Notes under the pieces: generated by a model
The model's input: only the letters and a program-made list of their open reading frames with translations
Databases searched by the model: none
What the model was told of the DNA's origin: nothing
Origin: a virus
DNA length: 51,829 bases
Direction: 5' to 3' (one strand)
IMG/VR virus record: IMGVR_UViG_3300027852_000047
Location: 1-51,829 of that record
Shown: piece by piece, positions 40,944 through 47,724 of the stretch
Numbering within the stretch: the stretch's first letter is position 1
How the letters are laid out: every line of letters starts with the position of its first letter
Position numbers and translations under genes: made by a program

Positions 40944-40972
40944 AGTATAGCACACCTACCGGGACAAGTCAA
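40944..40972 (-). promoter_or_regulatory. Leftward promoter
   Basis: Minus strand TTGACT (40967-40972), a 17-base spacer ending TGTGC, then TATACT (40944-40949). It has the same spacer length and extended -10 as the promoter at 36.5 kb. It drives the small genes from 40,903 leftward. Confidence 0.8.
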
Positions 40973-41166
40973 GAGAATTCTTCACCGTCCATCCACATTT
41001 CCATATCCCGTTCTGGGATAAAGACTTCCGCCGTTACTGTTCGTCCCGGCTCTCCGTCTTCGTCGGTAGCTGACACTACACTCACCTTGTCAGGGATTGA
41101 GATGTCTGTCCAGTACTGTACCTTCAGCTGGGCAGCACGTATGTAGTGCTTACGCACGTACTTCAT
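40969..41166 (-). CDS. Hypothetical small protein
   Basis: A 65-residue protein (MKYVRKHYIRAAQLKVQYWT, then an acidic strand-rich part SVVSATDEDGEPGRTVTAEV). ATG overlaps the upstream stop, with AGAGGAG before it. No family is recognised. Confidence 0.57.
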   Translation of the reverse strand: MKYVRKHYIRAAQLKVQYWTDISIPDKVSVVSATDEDGEPGRTVTAEVFIPERDMEMWMDGEEFS

Positions 41167-41375
41167 GCGTCTCCTCTAGCGACAAGTACCACAGCGTTAT
41201 GGCCTATACCACAAGTTTCAATGATAGACACAAACGCCTCATCATCGTACGCCATAGAATGTCCTAATGATTCGCGTTGCATATTCAACGCAGTATACCC
41301 TTGTGCAGTACACTGAGCCTCCGCAACTCTAGCCATAATCTTAGCAGCTGCCAGCATCTTGTCTCCTTCAGTCAT
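41163..41375 (-). CDS. Hypothetical small helical protein
   Basis: A 70-residue protein with an Ala-rich helix (MLAAAKIMARVAEAQCTAQG) and a C-terminal hydrophobic stretch (SIIETCGIGHNAVVLVARG). The start overlaps the previous gene by 8 bases. Function unknown. Confidence 0.57.
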   Translation of the reverse strand: MTEGDKMLAAAKIMARVAEAQCTAQGYTALNMQRESLGHSMAYDDEAFVSIIETCGIGHNAVVLVARGDA

Positions 41376-41565
41376 CCATCTCCCTCTCTTCCCTGTCGTT
41401 CTTCTCTATCCTATCCAATGTTGCACGTAATCCCATGATACGTCCAGCATCTACAAAGGCATTGAAATAACTCTCGTCATCTTGTCTTTGCTCTGTATCG
41501 TCTACGTACCCTAGGCTATTAAGTCCTATATTGCTTAACACCACAGGTTTAGTTGTATCGCGCAT
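41368..41565 (-). CDS. Hypothetical small acidic protein
   Basis: A 65-residue protein with a charged C-terminus (LDRIEKNDREEREMDD). It starts at ATG 41565 with GGGAG upstream. It is the first gene after the weak promoter-like site at 41.6 kb. Confidence 0.57.
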   Translation of the reverse strand: MRDTTKPVVLSNIGLNSLGYVDDTEQRQDDESYFNAFVDAGRIMGLRATLDRIEKNDREEREMDD

Positions 41566-41598
41566 ATCTATATCTCCCTAGGCCAATGTGTATATTCG

Positions 41599-41627
41599 CG
41601 CGTAGCACATTTTGACCGGGTTGTCAA
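41599..41627 (-). promoter_or_regulatory. Weak relative of the leftward promoter set
   Basis: Minus strand TTGACA (41622-41627) and a 17-base spacer ending TGTGC are intact, but the -10 position reads TACGCG. The first half fits the family, so it may be a decayed promoter or one that needs an activator. Confidence 0.4.
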
Positions 41628-41646
41628 GTGTTATTATTTAAACAAC

Positions 41647-41907
41647 TCACTGGAGCCAACTTCCAGCGTTAGCGGTGGCCAGCCTGCCGATTACTTTCAG
41701 CTGTTCATCTCGATACCGTAGCACCGCGTAATACTTGGAGGCATGTGGCGTACTAGGTGCTGTAACCCGCCAGACCTCCGCCCGACCGGGCGTCTTTCTT
41801 GGGTTGTGAGCGTCCGTTTGTACGCACGTAGCAGCTATGTTTTCTATTGCTGCACGGACTAAAAAGGCTTCGTTTGGTACGACTGGGTGTAGTAATTCGT
41901 TGTTCAT
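41647..41907 (-). CDS. Hypothetical protein
   Basis: An 86-residue protein starting MNNELLHPVVPNEAFLVRAA. The middle (GRAEVWRVTAPSTPHASKYY) and end (LKVIGRLATANAGSWL) show a mixed strand/helix pattern. ATG 41907 overlaps the upstream stop (ATGA) with GGAG upstream. No family is recognised. Confidence 0.6.
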   Translation of the reverse strand: MNNELLHPVVPNEAFLVRAAIENIAATCVQTDAHNPRKTPGRAEVWRVTAPSTPHASKYYAVLRYRDEQLKVIGRLATANAGSWLQ

Positions 41908-42113
41908 GTGCGCATCTCCAGTCCAGCACACTTGCTGTGCTTTTTCACACCAAGATCACAATACTCTAGTGACTCGCACCCCATCTCACTACCAAGCTCG
42001 CACACAGGGTGCCCGCCATAGTTGGAGAAGTGGGTACATATTGCATCACCATTACCCAACCAGCAGTACTCCCCGCTGGGCACAGTGATGGGTAACAGTA
42101 CTTCGTGTACCAT
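41904..42113 (-). CDS. Cys-rich small protein
   Basis: A 69-residue protein with six Cys and three His (GEYCWLGNGDAICTHFSNYG, VCELGSEMGCESLEYCDLG). It is likely metal-binding. AAGGAAGG precedes ATG 42113. Function unknown. Confidence 0.6.
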   Translation of the reverse strand: MVHEVLLPITVPSGEYCWLGNGDAICTHFSNYGGHPVCELGSEMGCESLEYCDLGVKKHSKCAGLEMRT

Positions 42114-42114
42114 G

Positions 42115-42414
42115 TTACACCTTCCTTATTACTTTCATCCGCTGCGCCAGATACCACAGCCAGCCTTGGGCCTTTGGTCTGACGTACTCTTCGTAGTCAT
42201 CTATATCCACCAGTAACCACACCCTGCCCTTTGGAGACAGGTGTGGGGCCACTGGTTGGGCGAGACAGTGCCACCTGGGCCTAACGGCGAAGCCCTTGGT
42301 GGGGTGGCACTCTGCCTTCAGCCATACGCCAAACGGCAGTCGCATTCGCATGTTAATAAACAGAGGCGCGAGGCTACCATCGTGCATGGCTCTTACTAGT
42401 TTATAAGCTAACAT
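42115..42414 (-). CDS. Hypothetical basic protein
   Basis: A 99-residue protein (MLAYKLVRAMHDGSLAPLF ...) with many Arg, Lys and Trp residues and a PKAQGWLWYLAQRMKVIRK end. ATG 42414 shares its A with the stop of the membrane peptide upstream (TAATG), so they are coupled. Function unknown. Confidence 0.58.
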   Translation of the reverse strand: MLAYKLVRAMHDGSLAPLFINMRMRLPFGVWLKAECHPTKGFAVRPRWHCLAQPVAPHLSPKGRVWLLVDIDDYEEYVRPKAQGWLWYLAQRMKVIRKV

Positions 42415-42515
42415 TACGCTAGAAACCAGCATATTACAAATATAAATGCCAGCGCACACATGCACAGTACAGATTCCCATACTGAAGGGTAAGGATTTGC
42501 GTTGTATTCTCGCAT
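42414..42515 (-). CDS. 33-residue membrane peptide
   Basis: MREYNANPYPSVWE then one hydrophobic helix (SVLCMCALAFIFVICWFLA). A very strong ribosome site (GGAGGTGA) lies before ATG 42515, and the gene has a coupled stop. It is too short for standard gene calling, but the translation signals are among the best in the block. Confidence 0.6.
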   Translation of the reverse strand: MREYNANPYPSVWESVLCMCALAFIFVICWFLA

Positions 42516-42520
42516 GTCAA

Positions 42521-42967
42521 TCACCTCCATTGGCCATAGTCCGGCTCTTCGTGTGCGTATAGTCGCGTAATGGCTTTCTCATATCGCTTCACCAAAGACA
42601 CAGGTATCTGACGGAAGCGTCCGGGTGCCAAGTGGTCACTCAAGTCCGCTAACTTAACCGTCGTAGCTACCTTATGCAAGGCTACTCTGTCTATATATTG
42701 CCGATACGTCTCGCTCGATAGGCGCGTAAGCACCGTCACTTGGGTAGCGAGGAATGGCGGCACACCTAGACGAAGCAGCTGGGCTTCGGTAATGTACGAG
42801 TCCTCTATGATATCGTGCAACGCACCAACGATGCGTAGTTTGTCACCGTCGAGTGCCAACGCAACCCGCATACTGTGCTCGAAGATCGAGTCACCCGCGT
42901 AGTCTATCTTGTTTGATAGAGCGCGCATTGCTATGCGGTATGCGTCGTGTGCTGTGAACGTGTTCAT
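42521..42967 (-). CDS. HD-domain hydrolase resembling (p)ppGpp hydrolases
   Basis: A 148-residue protein. It shows the HD signature IFEHSMRVALAL, IVGALHDIIEDSYIT (His-Asp plus Glu-Asp) and VKLADLSDHLAPGR, in the order and spacing of SpoT/MESH1-type alarmone hydrolases. The last motif has Asp where those enzymes usually have Asn. It could degrade (p)ppGpp and keep host growth on, but nucleotide specificity is not shown. ATG 42967 has GAGGAT upstream. Confidence 0.7.
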   Translation of the reverse strand: MNTFTAHDAYRIAMRALSNKIDYAGDSIFEHSMRVALALDGDKLRIVGALHDIIEDSYITEAQLLRLGVPPFLATQVTVLTRLSSETYRQYIDRVALHKVATTVKLADLSDHLAPGRFRQIPVSLVKRYEKAITRLYAHEEPDYGQWR

Positions 42968-43037
42968 GTCCAGATCCTCTTGTGCAAGTCGCGGAGGTAT
43001 ACCCACCACAACTCTAACATGTCACCTAACATGTTAC

Positions 43038-43100
43038 CTACTTCCGCAGCCACCAGAAAATGTCGGCTACGAGAATAGTGAATAGCACTGTGTGAAGCAT
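43038..43100 (-). CDS. 20-residue membrane micropeptide ending ADIFWWLRK
   Basis: A hydrophobic stretch (VLFTILV) followed by ADIFWWLRK, starting at ATG 43100 with AAAGGAGA upstream. The same nine C-terminal residues end the 23-residue peptide at 50080-50151. The aromatic/basic end suggests anchoring at the membrane face. A coding role is supported by the repeat and the ribosome site. Confidence 0.62.
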   Translation of the reverse strand: MLHTVLFTILVADIFWWLRK

Positions 43101-43110
43101 GTTGTCTCCT

Positions 43111-43410
43111 TTAGTAGGCGGGCATGGTATCATGCACACCCTGCAGTTCACTGATGACCCGCGCCAGCTCCCGCTTGTTGGGGTAGGCGTAGTTGTCACC
43201 GAAGTTGGATTCCTTGCGACCCAGATAAATCCGGGGCAGATTATCCGGGCCGGGGCGTTGCACAACGAGGCGCACGCCACACGAAGTAAACCGCGTATTG
43301 ATTCCGTCGTCAAAGGCAGGCTTGATTGCAGCACTGAACCCCTGAGCAGACAGTTGGGCGATGAGGCTGTCAAGATCCACAGTCGCACCGTCGATGGTGA
43401 TGTTGGCCAT
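43111..43410 (-). CDS. INIDG-family small protein, copy 1
   Basis: A 99-residue protein: head ANITIDGATVDLDSLIAQL, then SAQGFSAAI, a unique middle (FDDGINTRFTSCGVRLVVQ) and the family C-terminal helix ELARVISELQGVHDTM. It starts 2 bases after the next copy's stop. The family is not one I can name. Confidence 0.72.
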   Translation of the reverse strand: MANITIDGATVDLDSLIAQLSAQGFSAAIKPAFDDGINTRFTSCGVRLVVQRPGPDNLPRIYLGRKESNFGDNYAYPNKRELARVISELQGVHDTMPAY

Positions 43411-43412
43411 TG

Positions 43413-43724
43413 TTACTCCATTTCCGCGTGAGTCTTCTCCAACTCATCAATAAGGTGGCGCAAGCCAGCCTTGGTATAGTGCTGTCCAGTTCCCCACGAA
43501 ATATCATCAGTGCGTCTGTTGTTGAATATGCTGATGTCCACGGTGTGCATGCAGCTGGGGTCCACGGAGTAGCGCCGCACGCGAGCCTGCGCATTGCCCG
43601 GGGACTTGATGTTCCACTCAGTTATGCATTTGCGCGTGATGGTAGCGTCGTACCCCTGTGCCCGCAGCTGCGTTTGCAGTGCGTCCAGTTCGACAGACGC
43701 CCCGTCGATGTTGATGTTGGCCAT
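43413..43724 (-). CDS. INIDG-family small protein, copy 2
   Basis: A 103-residue protein: head ANINIDGASVELDALQTQL, RAQGYDATI, a middle with VRRYSVDPSCMHTVDISIF, then C-terminal helix GLRHLIDELEKTHAEME. AAAGGAAC precedes the ATG. The middle is unlike the other copies. Confidence 0.72.
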   Translation of the reverse strand: MANINIDGASVELDALQTQLRAQGYDATITRKCITEWNIKSPGNAQARVRRYSVDPSCMHTVDISIFNNRRTDDISWGTGQHYTKAGLRHLIDELEKTHAEME

Positions 43725-43726
43725 TG

Positions 43727-44011
43727 TTACCAGTTCCTTTCACTCTTGATGCGCTCCATCTGTGCCATCAGGCGCAGGAAGCGGGTTTTGTCATAAATGC
43801 GCGTGGCTCCCCGATCAAAGTCGGAGATGCGCAGCTCTACGCATTCGGGGTCGGAGGTGCGCTCGTAAGCGGTCAGCCCTGAGTTCATGGCGTTACCACT
43901 GAGAGGCAGGAACGCGGCTTTGATTGTAACGTCAAAGCCCTGCGCCTTGAGCTGGCGCACCAGCTCGTCCTTGTCAACGGCAGCGCCGTCGATGTTGATG
44001 TTGTTGTGCAT
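43727..44011 (-). CDS. INIDG-family small protein, copy 3
   Basis: A 94-residue protein: head HNNINIDGAAVDKDELVRQL, KAQGFDVTI, a middle with YERTSDPECVELRISDFDRG, and helix FLRLMAQMERIKSERNW. AAAAGGAC lies before the ATG. Shares only head, helix and spacing with its relatives. Confidence 0.72.
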   Translation of the reverse strand: MHNNINIDGAAVDKDELVRQLKAQGFDVTIKAAFLPLSGNAMNSGLTAYERTSDPECVELRISDFDRGATRIYDKTRFLRLMAQMERIKSERNW

Positions 44012-44020
44012 GTCGTCCTT

Positions 44021-44326
44021 TTACCAGCCCATTTCGTACTGGATTTTCTGGAGTTCCTTGACCAGTTCGTTGGTGCGTTCCTTGTCCAGTATCGAACAGT
44101 TGTTATCAAACTGCTCGTCCTCGACGTAGTCAGGATCACCGATTGTCATGCGGTATGTGCCGGAGCCGTCTTTTTCAACGGTCATAACGAACGTACTGCG
44201 GTCGATACGTCGCCCTGTTTCCACCAGCCCATAACTGCGCTCGATACTTGCGGTGAAGCCCTGCTCTTTGAGCTGGGCTATGAGCGAATCCCGCTCTACC
44301 GTAGCACCGTCGATGTTGATGCCCAT
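44021..44326 (-). CDS. INIDG-family small protein, copy 4
   Basis: A 101-residue protein: head GINIDGATVERDSLIAQL, KEQGFTASI, a middle with STFVMTVEKDGSGTYRMTIG, and the typical end NELVKELQKIQYEMGW. The middle motif YRMTIGDPD is shared with copy 5 (FYMAIGDPD), so these two are the closest pair. Confidence 0.72.
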   Translation of the reverse strand: MGINIDGATVERDSLIAQLKEQGFTASIERSYGLVETGRRIDRSTFVMTVEKDGSGTYRMTIGDPDYVEDEQFDNNCSILDKERTNELVKELQKIQYEMGW

Positions 44327-44335
44327 GTCGTCCTT

Positions 44336-44629
44336 TCACCAGCCCATTTCGGACTGGAACTGCTGAAGTTTCTCGATCAGTGCGGCCATGTCGTGCCTGT
44401 CGGTCAGCACCAGAGCTTCCTCAAGCCCGGCGTCCGGGTCACCGATTGCCATGTAGAACATTTCCTCATTATGACGTTCGGTAAACACACCGATGTCACG
44501 CACGGTGGTCAGCCCGTACTCGGAAAGGTCATGGCGCTTGGCCAGCTCCACTTTGTACCCCTGCTCTTCGAGCTGGCGCACAAGCGAACTCTTCTCGACG
44601 GTCGCGCCGTCGATGTTGATGTTAGCCAT
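44336..44629 (-). CDS. INIDG-family small protein, copy 5
   Basis: A 97-residue protein: head ANINIDGATVEKSSLVRQL, EEQGYKVEL, a middle with GLTTVRDIGVFTERHNEEMF and MAIGDPDAG, and end MAALIEKLQQFQSEMGW. AAAGGATA lies upstream. Closest to copy 4. Confidence 0.72.
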   Translation of the reverse strand: MANINIDGATVEKSSLVRQLEEQGYKVELAKRHDLSEYGLTTVRDIGVFTERHNEEMFYMAIGDPDAGLEEALVLTDRHDMAALIEKLQQFQSEMGW

Positions 44630-44685
44630 TGTTGGTTATCCTTTCTACTGGGCTACGCGCCAGCTTTGCGTTGGTTGTGCCAACT

Positions 44686-44997
44686 TTACTCGCCCAGTTC
44701 AGTAGCCAGTTCGCCCAGCATGTTCGCCAGTCCGCGCAACTGGTACCCGCTGAAGCACATGTACCCTTCGGGGACAGTGTACCCCATCGCATTGCAGTTG
44801 ATCTGTATGCCTGCCCACTTATGGCTGCACACCGGATCAGAGGAATGAGCCACATTCATTGAGACGCCTTTGTCAGATCGGCGGCCTTCTATGATCTCCG
44901 CTTTCTTTTGAATAGACACCTCGAAGCCCTGCTCCTCCAGCTGAGCCGTGAGCATGTCCAGTTCGACGGTCGCGCCGTCGATGGTGATGTCAGTCAT
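44686..44997 (-). CDS. INIDG-family small protein, copy 6
   Basis: A 103-residue protein: head TDITIDGATVELDMLTAQL, EEQGFEVSI, a Cys-containing middle (AHSSDPVCSHKWAGIQINCN) and end GLANMLGELATELGE. ATG overlaps the stop of copy 7 by 8 bases (ATGACTGA type). Confidence 0.72.
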   Translation of the reverse strand: MTDITIDGATVELDMLTAQLEEQGFEVSIQKKAEIIEGRRSDKGVSMNVAHSSDPVCSHKWAGIQINCNAMGYTVPEGYMCFSGYQLRGLANMLGELATELGE

Positions 44998-45280
44998 CCC
45001 AGCCCCACTTCTCGTTGTAGGCCGTCTGGAATACGTCGATCATGTTACGGAAATCCTCTTTGTCCAGCTTGGCAATCACACTGAACCCCGCATTTTCGAG
45101 CAGGTGAATGTGTGGGCCGTTACCGCTGAGAACCACCCCGTTGGTGTCATAGTTCTGACTCAACAGGTGATAACGCGGCACCTTCTTATTGATAGTGGCG
45201 TCGTAGCCTTGGGCCTCAAGCTGGCGCATGAGGTTGTCCTTGTCCACGTTGACACCGTCGATGTTGATGCTGTTGTCCAT
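44990..45280 (-). CDS. INIDG-family small protein, copy 7
   Basis: A 96-residue protein: head DNSINIDGVNVDKDNLMRQL, EAQGYDATI, a middle with NYDTNGVVLSGNGPHIHLLE, and end FRNMIDVFQTAYNEKWGW. AAAGGAAC precedes the ATG. The middle differs from every other copy. Confidence 0.72.
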   Translation of the reverse strand: MDNSINIDGVNVDKDNLMRQLEAQGYDATINKKVPRYHLLSQNYDTNGVVLSGNGPHIHLLENAGFSVIAKLDKEDFRNMIDVFQTAYNEKWGWDD

Positions 45281-45291
45281 GTGTTCCTTTC

Positions 45292-45588
45292 CTAGGCCAG
45301 TTCGGCCTTGACCTTGTTCAGCTCGCTGATGAGCTGGTCGATGGCGCGGCGGGTCATGGTGTATGTCTTGTCTTTGTTGTTGCCACTGTAAGCCCCAACC
45401 CCAAAATAAATCTGGGCTACTTGCTCACTGTACGGGTGTATCTCCAGATACGAGGCATTGTAAAAGCCCACTACGCGCTTTTCCACGCCCCGTACCTTGT
45501 GGATACTGACATCAAACCCCTGCTCTTCGAGCTGGCGGGTAAGGCTGCCAGTGTCCACGTTGACACCGTCGATGTTGATGTTGGCCAT
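45292..45588 (-). CDS. INIDG-family small protein, copy 8
   Basis: A 98-residue protein: head ANINIDGVNVDTGSLTRQL, EEQGFDVSI, a Tyr-rich middle (VVGFYNASYLEIHPYSEQVA) and end DQLISELNKVKAELA. AAAGGAC lies before the ATG. Confidence 0.72.
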   Translation of the reverse strand: MANINIDGVNVDTGSLTRQLEEQGFDVSIHKVRGVEKRVVGFYNASYLEIHPYSEQVAQIYFGVGAYSGNNKDKTYTMTRRAIDQLISELNKVKAELA

Positions 45589-45603
45589 GTCGTCCTTTCG
45601 GCA

Positions 45604-46227
45604 TCAGATTTCGATGCCCAGTTCGCGCAGCTTCTCCAGAATTTCATCCGTATCGCTGCTGTTCTGGCAGATGACTTCGATTTGCGTCGTCATGTCAGCC
45701 AACTTCTGCAAGTAATCGGTGTGTGCCGACAGCTTGCCCCGGAGTTCCTGTCCCGCATCGGAACAGTACGAAATGTCGAACTGCTGTTCGGGCAGCTCTC
45801 CCTCGCGCACGCAGACGGTGGCCGGATCGACAGCACTGTCTCGCCAAGCGTAGTTGAGATGGAACCCCATCTCGCCCAGCTCATGCTCCACAGCCTTCTT
45901 ACGGTCACGCTTCGGCGCGTTCAGCTCATTGGCTGCCGCGTGCTTATCCAAAATAACCGCCTTGTCAGCTTCGTACTGGTCCCGAAGGGCCTGAAGCTCG
46001 TCACGGTTACTCTTGCGCACAGCCGAAGCGGCATCGTTGATTGCGTACAGCTCGTTGGCCAAGTCGGTAGCGCCATGCTGGCGCGCCAACGCTTTGGTGA
46101 TGTCCGCAGTCGCACGTTCCTTGGTGCGCGTGGCTTCGATCCTCATATTACCCAGCAGGTTGTGTGCGTTGTTGGTCAACGTCTTACGCTGCGTGGCAGT
46201 CGCGTTCTTCTTCTTCTTTTCGCTCAT
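45604..46227 (-). CDS. Coiled-coil protein within the INIDG array
   Basis: A 207-residue, highly charged helical protein: basic N-terminus (MSEKKKKNATATQRK), long coiled coil (RDELQALRDQYEADKAVILD), then a globular section with two Cys and a helical end (DEILEKLRELGIEI). Ribosome site GGGAGG. It sits between copies 8 and 9 of the array and could be their partner or scaffold. No family is recognised. Confidence 0.68.
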   Translation of the reverse strand: MSEKKKKNATATQRKTLTNNAHNLLGNMRIEATRTKERATADITKALARQHGATDLANELYAINDAASAVRKSNRDELQALRDQYEADKAVILDKHAAANELNAPKRDRKKAVEHELGEMGFHLNYAWRDSAVDPATVCVREGELPEQQFDISYCSDAGQELRGKLSAHTDYLQKLADMTTQIEVICQNSSDTDEILEKLRELGIEI

Positions 46228-46265
46228 ATTACACCTCCCTTCGAGCCGTTAGGGTTTGGCGCATG

Positions 46266-46514
46266 TTACCAATATTTCGCGGATGCGCGGACAATGTAGC
46301 CGTCTTCGACGTACATATACGCGCTCCAGTACTTGAAGTAACTGGCTTTTGAATTTTCCTGATAGATACGATGCTTGCCGGTAAGCACCACAGAGTTATC
46401 TGTCGCTATCAGTTGGAGCTTCACGCCATTACGCAAGGCTCTTTGTAGCGCCTCCAGTGTCTTGTAAGCCCGTGACAATCTGGGCGCGTCTTTGCCGAAG
46501 TGGTTGGTTTCCAT
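46266..46514 (-). CDS. Hypothetical protein within the INIDG array
   Basis: An 82-residue protein starting METNHFGKDAPRLSRAY; helix (KTLEALQRALRNGVKLQLIA), then a Tyr-rich strand section (YFKYWSAYMYVEDGYIVRA). ATG 46514 shares its A with the stop of copy 9 (TGATG). It lacks the INIDG head but has similar length. Confidence 0.6.
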   Translation of the reverse strand: METNHFGKDAPRLSRAYKTLEALQRALRNGVKLQLIATDNSVVLTGKHRIYQENSKASYFKYWSAYMYVEDGYIVRASAKYW

Positions 46515-46819
46515 CAGGTCCACGCCATTTCTCGCCGGATCTTCTGCAATTCCGCGATGATACCGGACAGGCGGTCTTTGTTCACGATAGCGTAATCGCT
46601 ATCGTGTCTGACATCGCAGTCGCCCAGCGTCATTCTCACGGTGTCGGTGTTCGCGCTGGCGGATACGCACAACTGGCACGCGCCTCTCGCGCCAAAACGC
46701 TTTCCGACACTCTTCAGGCCCACGCGTCTTGTGATAGTGGCGTCGAACCCCTGCACGTGCAGTTGGTTGATCAGACTGACCGTGTCTACGCCCGCACCGT
46801 TGATATTAATAGTACCCAT
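46514..46819 (-). CDS. INIDG-family small protein, copy 9 (most divergent)
   Basis: A 101-residue protein: head GTININGAGVDTVSLINQL, HVQGFDATI, a middle with CQLCVSASANTDTVRMTLGD and end LSGIIAELQKIRREMAW. GGGAGG is well spaced for ATG 46819. Unlike the others its head-coding DNA does not contain the common 13-base GTCGATGKTGATG match. Confidence 0.7.
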   Translation of the reverse strand: MGTININGAGVDTVSLINQLHVQGFDATITRRVGLKSVGKRFGARGACQLCVSASANTDTVRMTLGDCDVRHDSDYAIVNKDRLSGIIAELQKIRREMAWT

Positions 46820-46829
46820 TTTCACCTCC

Positions 46830-47015
46830 CTATTTGGATTTGATCACTTCGTCCACAAATGCAGCGCCCATTCTGGTCGCCACGCTTACGAGGTGGCTGG
46901 GTGACAGGTCTAACACACTGATTTCAGTTGTGTTACCGGACCCGTCGTCCAGTAATATCTTGTCAGGCAAAGGCACGATGTACGTGCCGCCCGTTGTAGG
47001 GACTTTGTAATCCAT
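46830..47015 (-). CDS. Hypothetical small protein
   Basis: A 61-residue protein (MDYKVPTTGGTYIVPLPDKI ...) with strands first and a C-terminal helix (LVSVATRMGAAFVDEVIKSK). ATG 47015 lies just after the zinc-ribbon gene stop. Function unknown. Confidence 0.58.
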   Translation of the reverse strand: MDYKVPTTGGTYIVPLPDKILLDDGSGNTTEISVLDLSPSHLVSVATRMGAAFVDEVIKSK

Positions 47016-47016
47016 A

Positions 47017-47184
47017 CTATTTTCCCGTCGTTGCTTTCTTTGCCGCTATAGTGTACTCTTTTCCACACACAGTACAGCGTACAAAATTACCGGACTCTTT
47101 CGGTTTGCAAGTGTTCATTACACGGTTTCCTTTGCCGTGAATGTCGTCTTGCATAGGGTGTACGCACGTACATTTATGTATCAT
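47017..47184 (-). CDS. 55-residue zinc-ribbon-like protein
   Basis: Ligand pairs HKCTCVHP and VRCTVCGKEY, with an extra Cys (NTCKPKE) between, followed by a Lys-rich tail (AAKKATTGK). GAAGGAG lies upstream of ATG 47184. This is the typical shape of small nucleic-acid or transcription-associated zinc ribbons. Confidence 0.6.
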   Translation of the reverse strand: MIHKCTCVHPMQDDIHGKGNRVMNTCKPKESGNFVRCTVCGKEYTIAAKKATTGK

Positions 47185-47187
47185 ACG

Positions 47188-47286
47188 TTACTCCTTCACC
47201 AAGTTTGCTATTACAGTCCAGCCAACCGCAAGGGCCACTGGGCCACCAACTAAGGTGATAAGTAACATCCGAACTACTTCAGACAT
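47188..47286 (-). CDS. 32-residue membrane peptide
   Basis: MSEVVRM then a hydrophobic helix (LLITLVGGPVALAVGWTVIA). AAAGGAGA precedes ATG 47286, which shares its A with the previous stop (TAATG). A clear coupled micro-gene of unknown role. Confidence 0.58.
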   Translation of the reverse strand: MSEVVRMLLITLVGGPVALAVGWTVIANLVKE

Positions 47287-47474
47287 TACATCTCCTTTCG
47301 ATACCTGTGTGGCGCTAACGTAATGTTACTTCGTAACCAGTTGCGCCACGCAACATGTTCTCCGATGGTGCGCATCGTTTCCACGTCTTGTACCTTATTG
47401 GCTGCGCGGAACATCGCACTTATTTCACGGTAACTACACTGGCGCAACCTGAAGGGAAGCGCTAAGTTAGTCAC
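47286..47474 (-). CDS. Hypothetical small protein
   Basis: A 62-residue protein starting at GTG 47474 in a GTGA overlap (VTNLALPFRLRQCSYREIS ...). It is helical and rich in Arg and Ala. No family is recognised. Confidence 0.56.
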   Translation of the reverse strand: MTNLALPFRLRQCSYREISAMFRAANKVQDVETMRTIGEHVAWRNWLRSNITLAPHRYRKEM

Positions 47475-47632
47475 CAGATAACCTTGCAACCGTGCTTACG
47501 GAAGTACAGTTCAACTTCCCACAATCTTACTTGCTCCGCGAAGTACTCGCGGGTTTCACGGTCATTGATTTTGCGTGCTGTGGCGCTCATCTCAAGCGCA
47601 CGCACCAGCATCTTTTTGGCATGTCCATACAT
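47471..47632 (-). CDS. Hypothetical small helical protein
   Basis: A 53-residue protein (MYGHAKKMLVRALEMSATA ... YFRKHGCKVIW). The ribosome site AAGGAGG is ideally placed before ATG 47632, so the longer upstream reading is rejected. Basic and helical. Function unknown. Confidence 0.6.
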   Translation of the reverse strand: MYGHAKKMLVRALEMSATARKINDRETREYFAEQVRLWEVELYFRKHGCKVIW

Positions 47633-47646
47633 GCTAGCCTCCTTCA

Positions 47647-47724
47647 TTATGACAGGATAATAATCATTAACGTAATGCTTATTAGCCAAATGTAGAATAA
47701 CGCAATCAACGCTAATTGTTTCAT
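47647..47724 (-). CDS. 25-residue membrane peptide
   Basis: Almost wholly hydrophobic: MKQLALIALFYIWLISITLM then IIILS. GGAG lies before ATG 47724, and the ATG overlaps the upstream stop (ATGA). One of several coupled micro-genes in this block. Confidence 0.55.
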   Translation of the reverse strand: MKQLALIALFYIWLISITLMIIILS

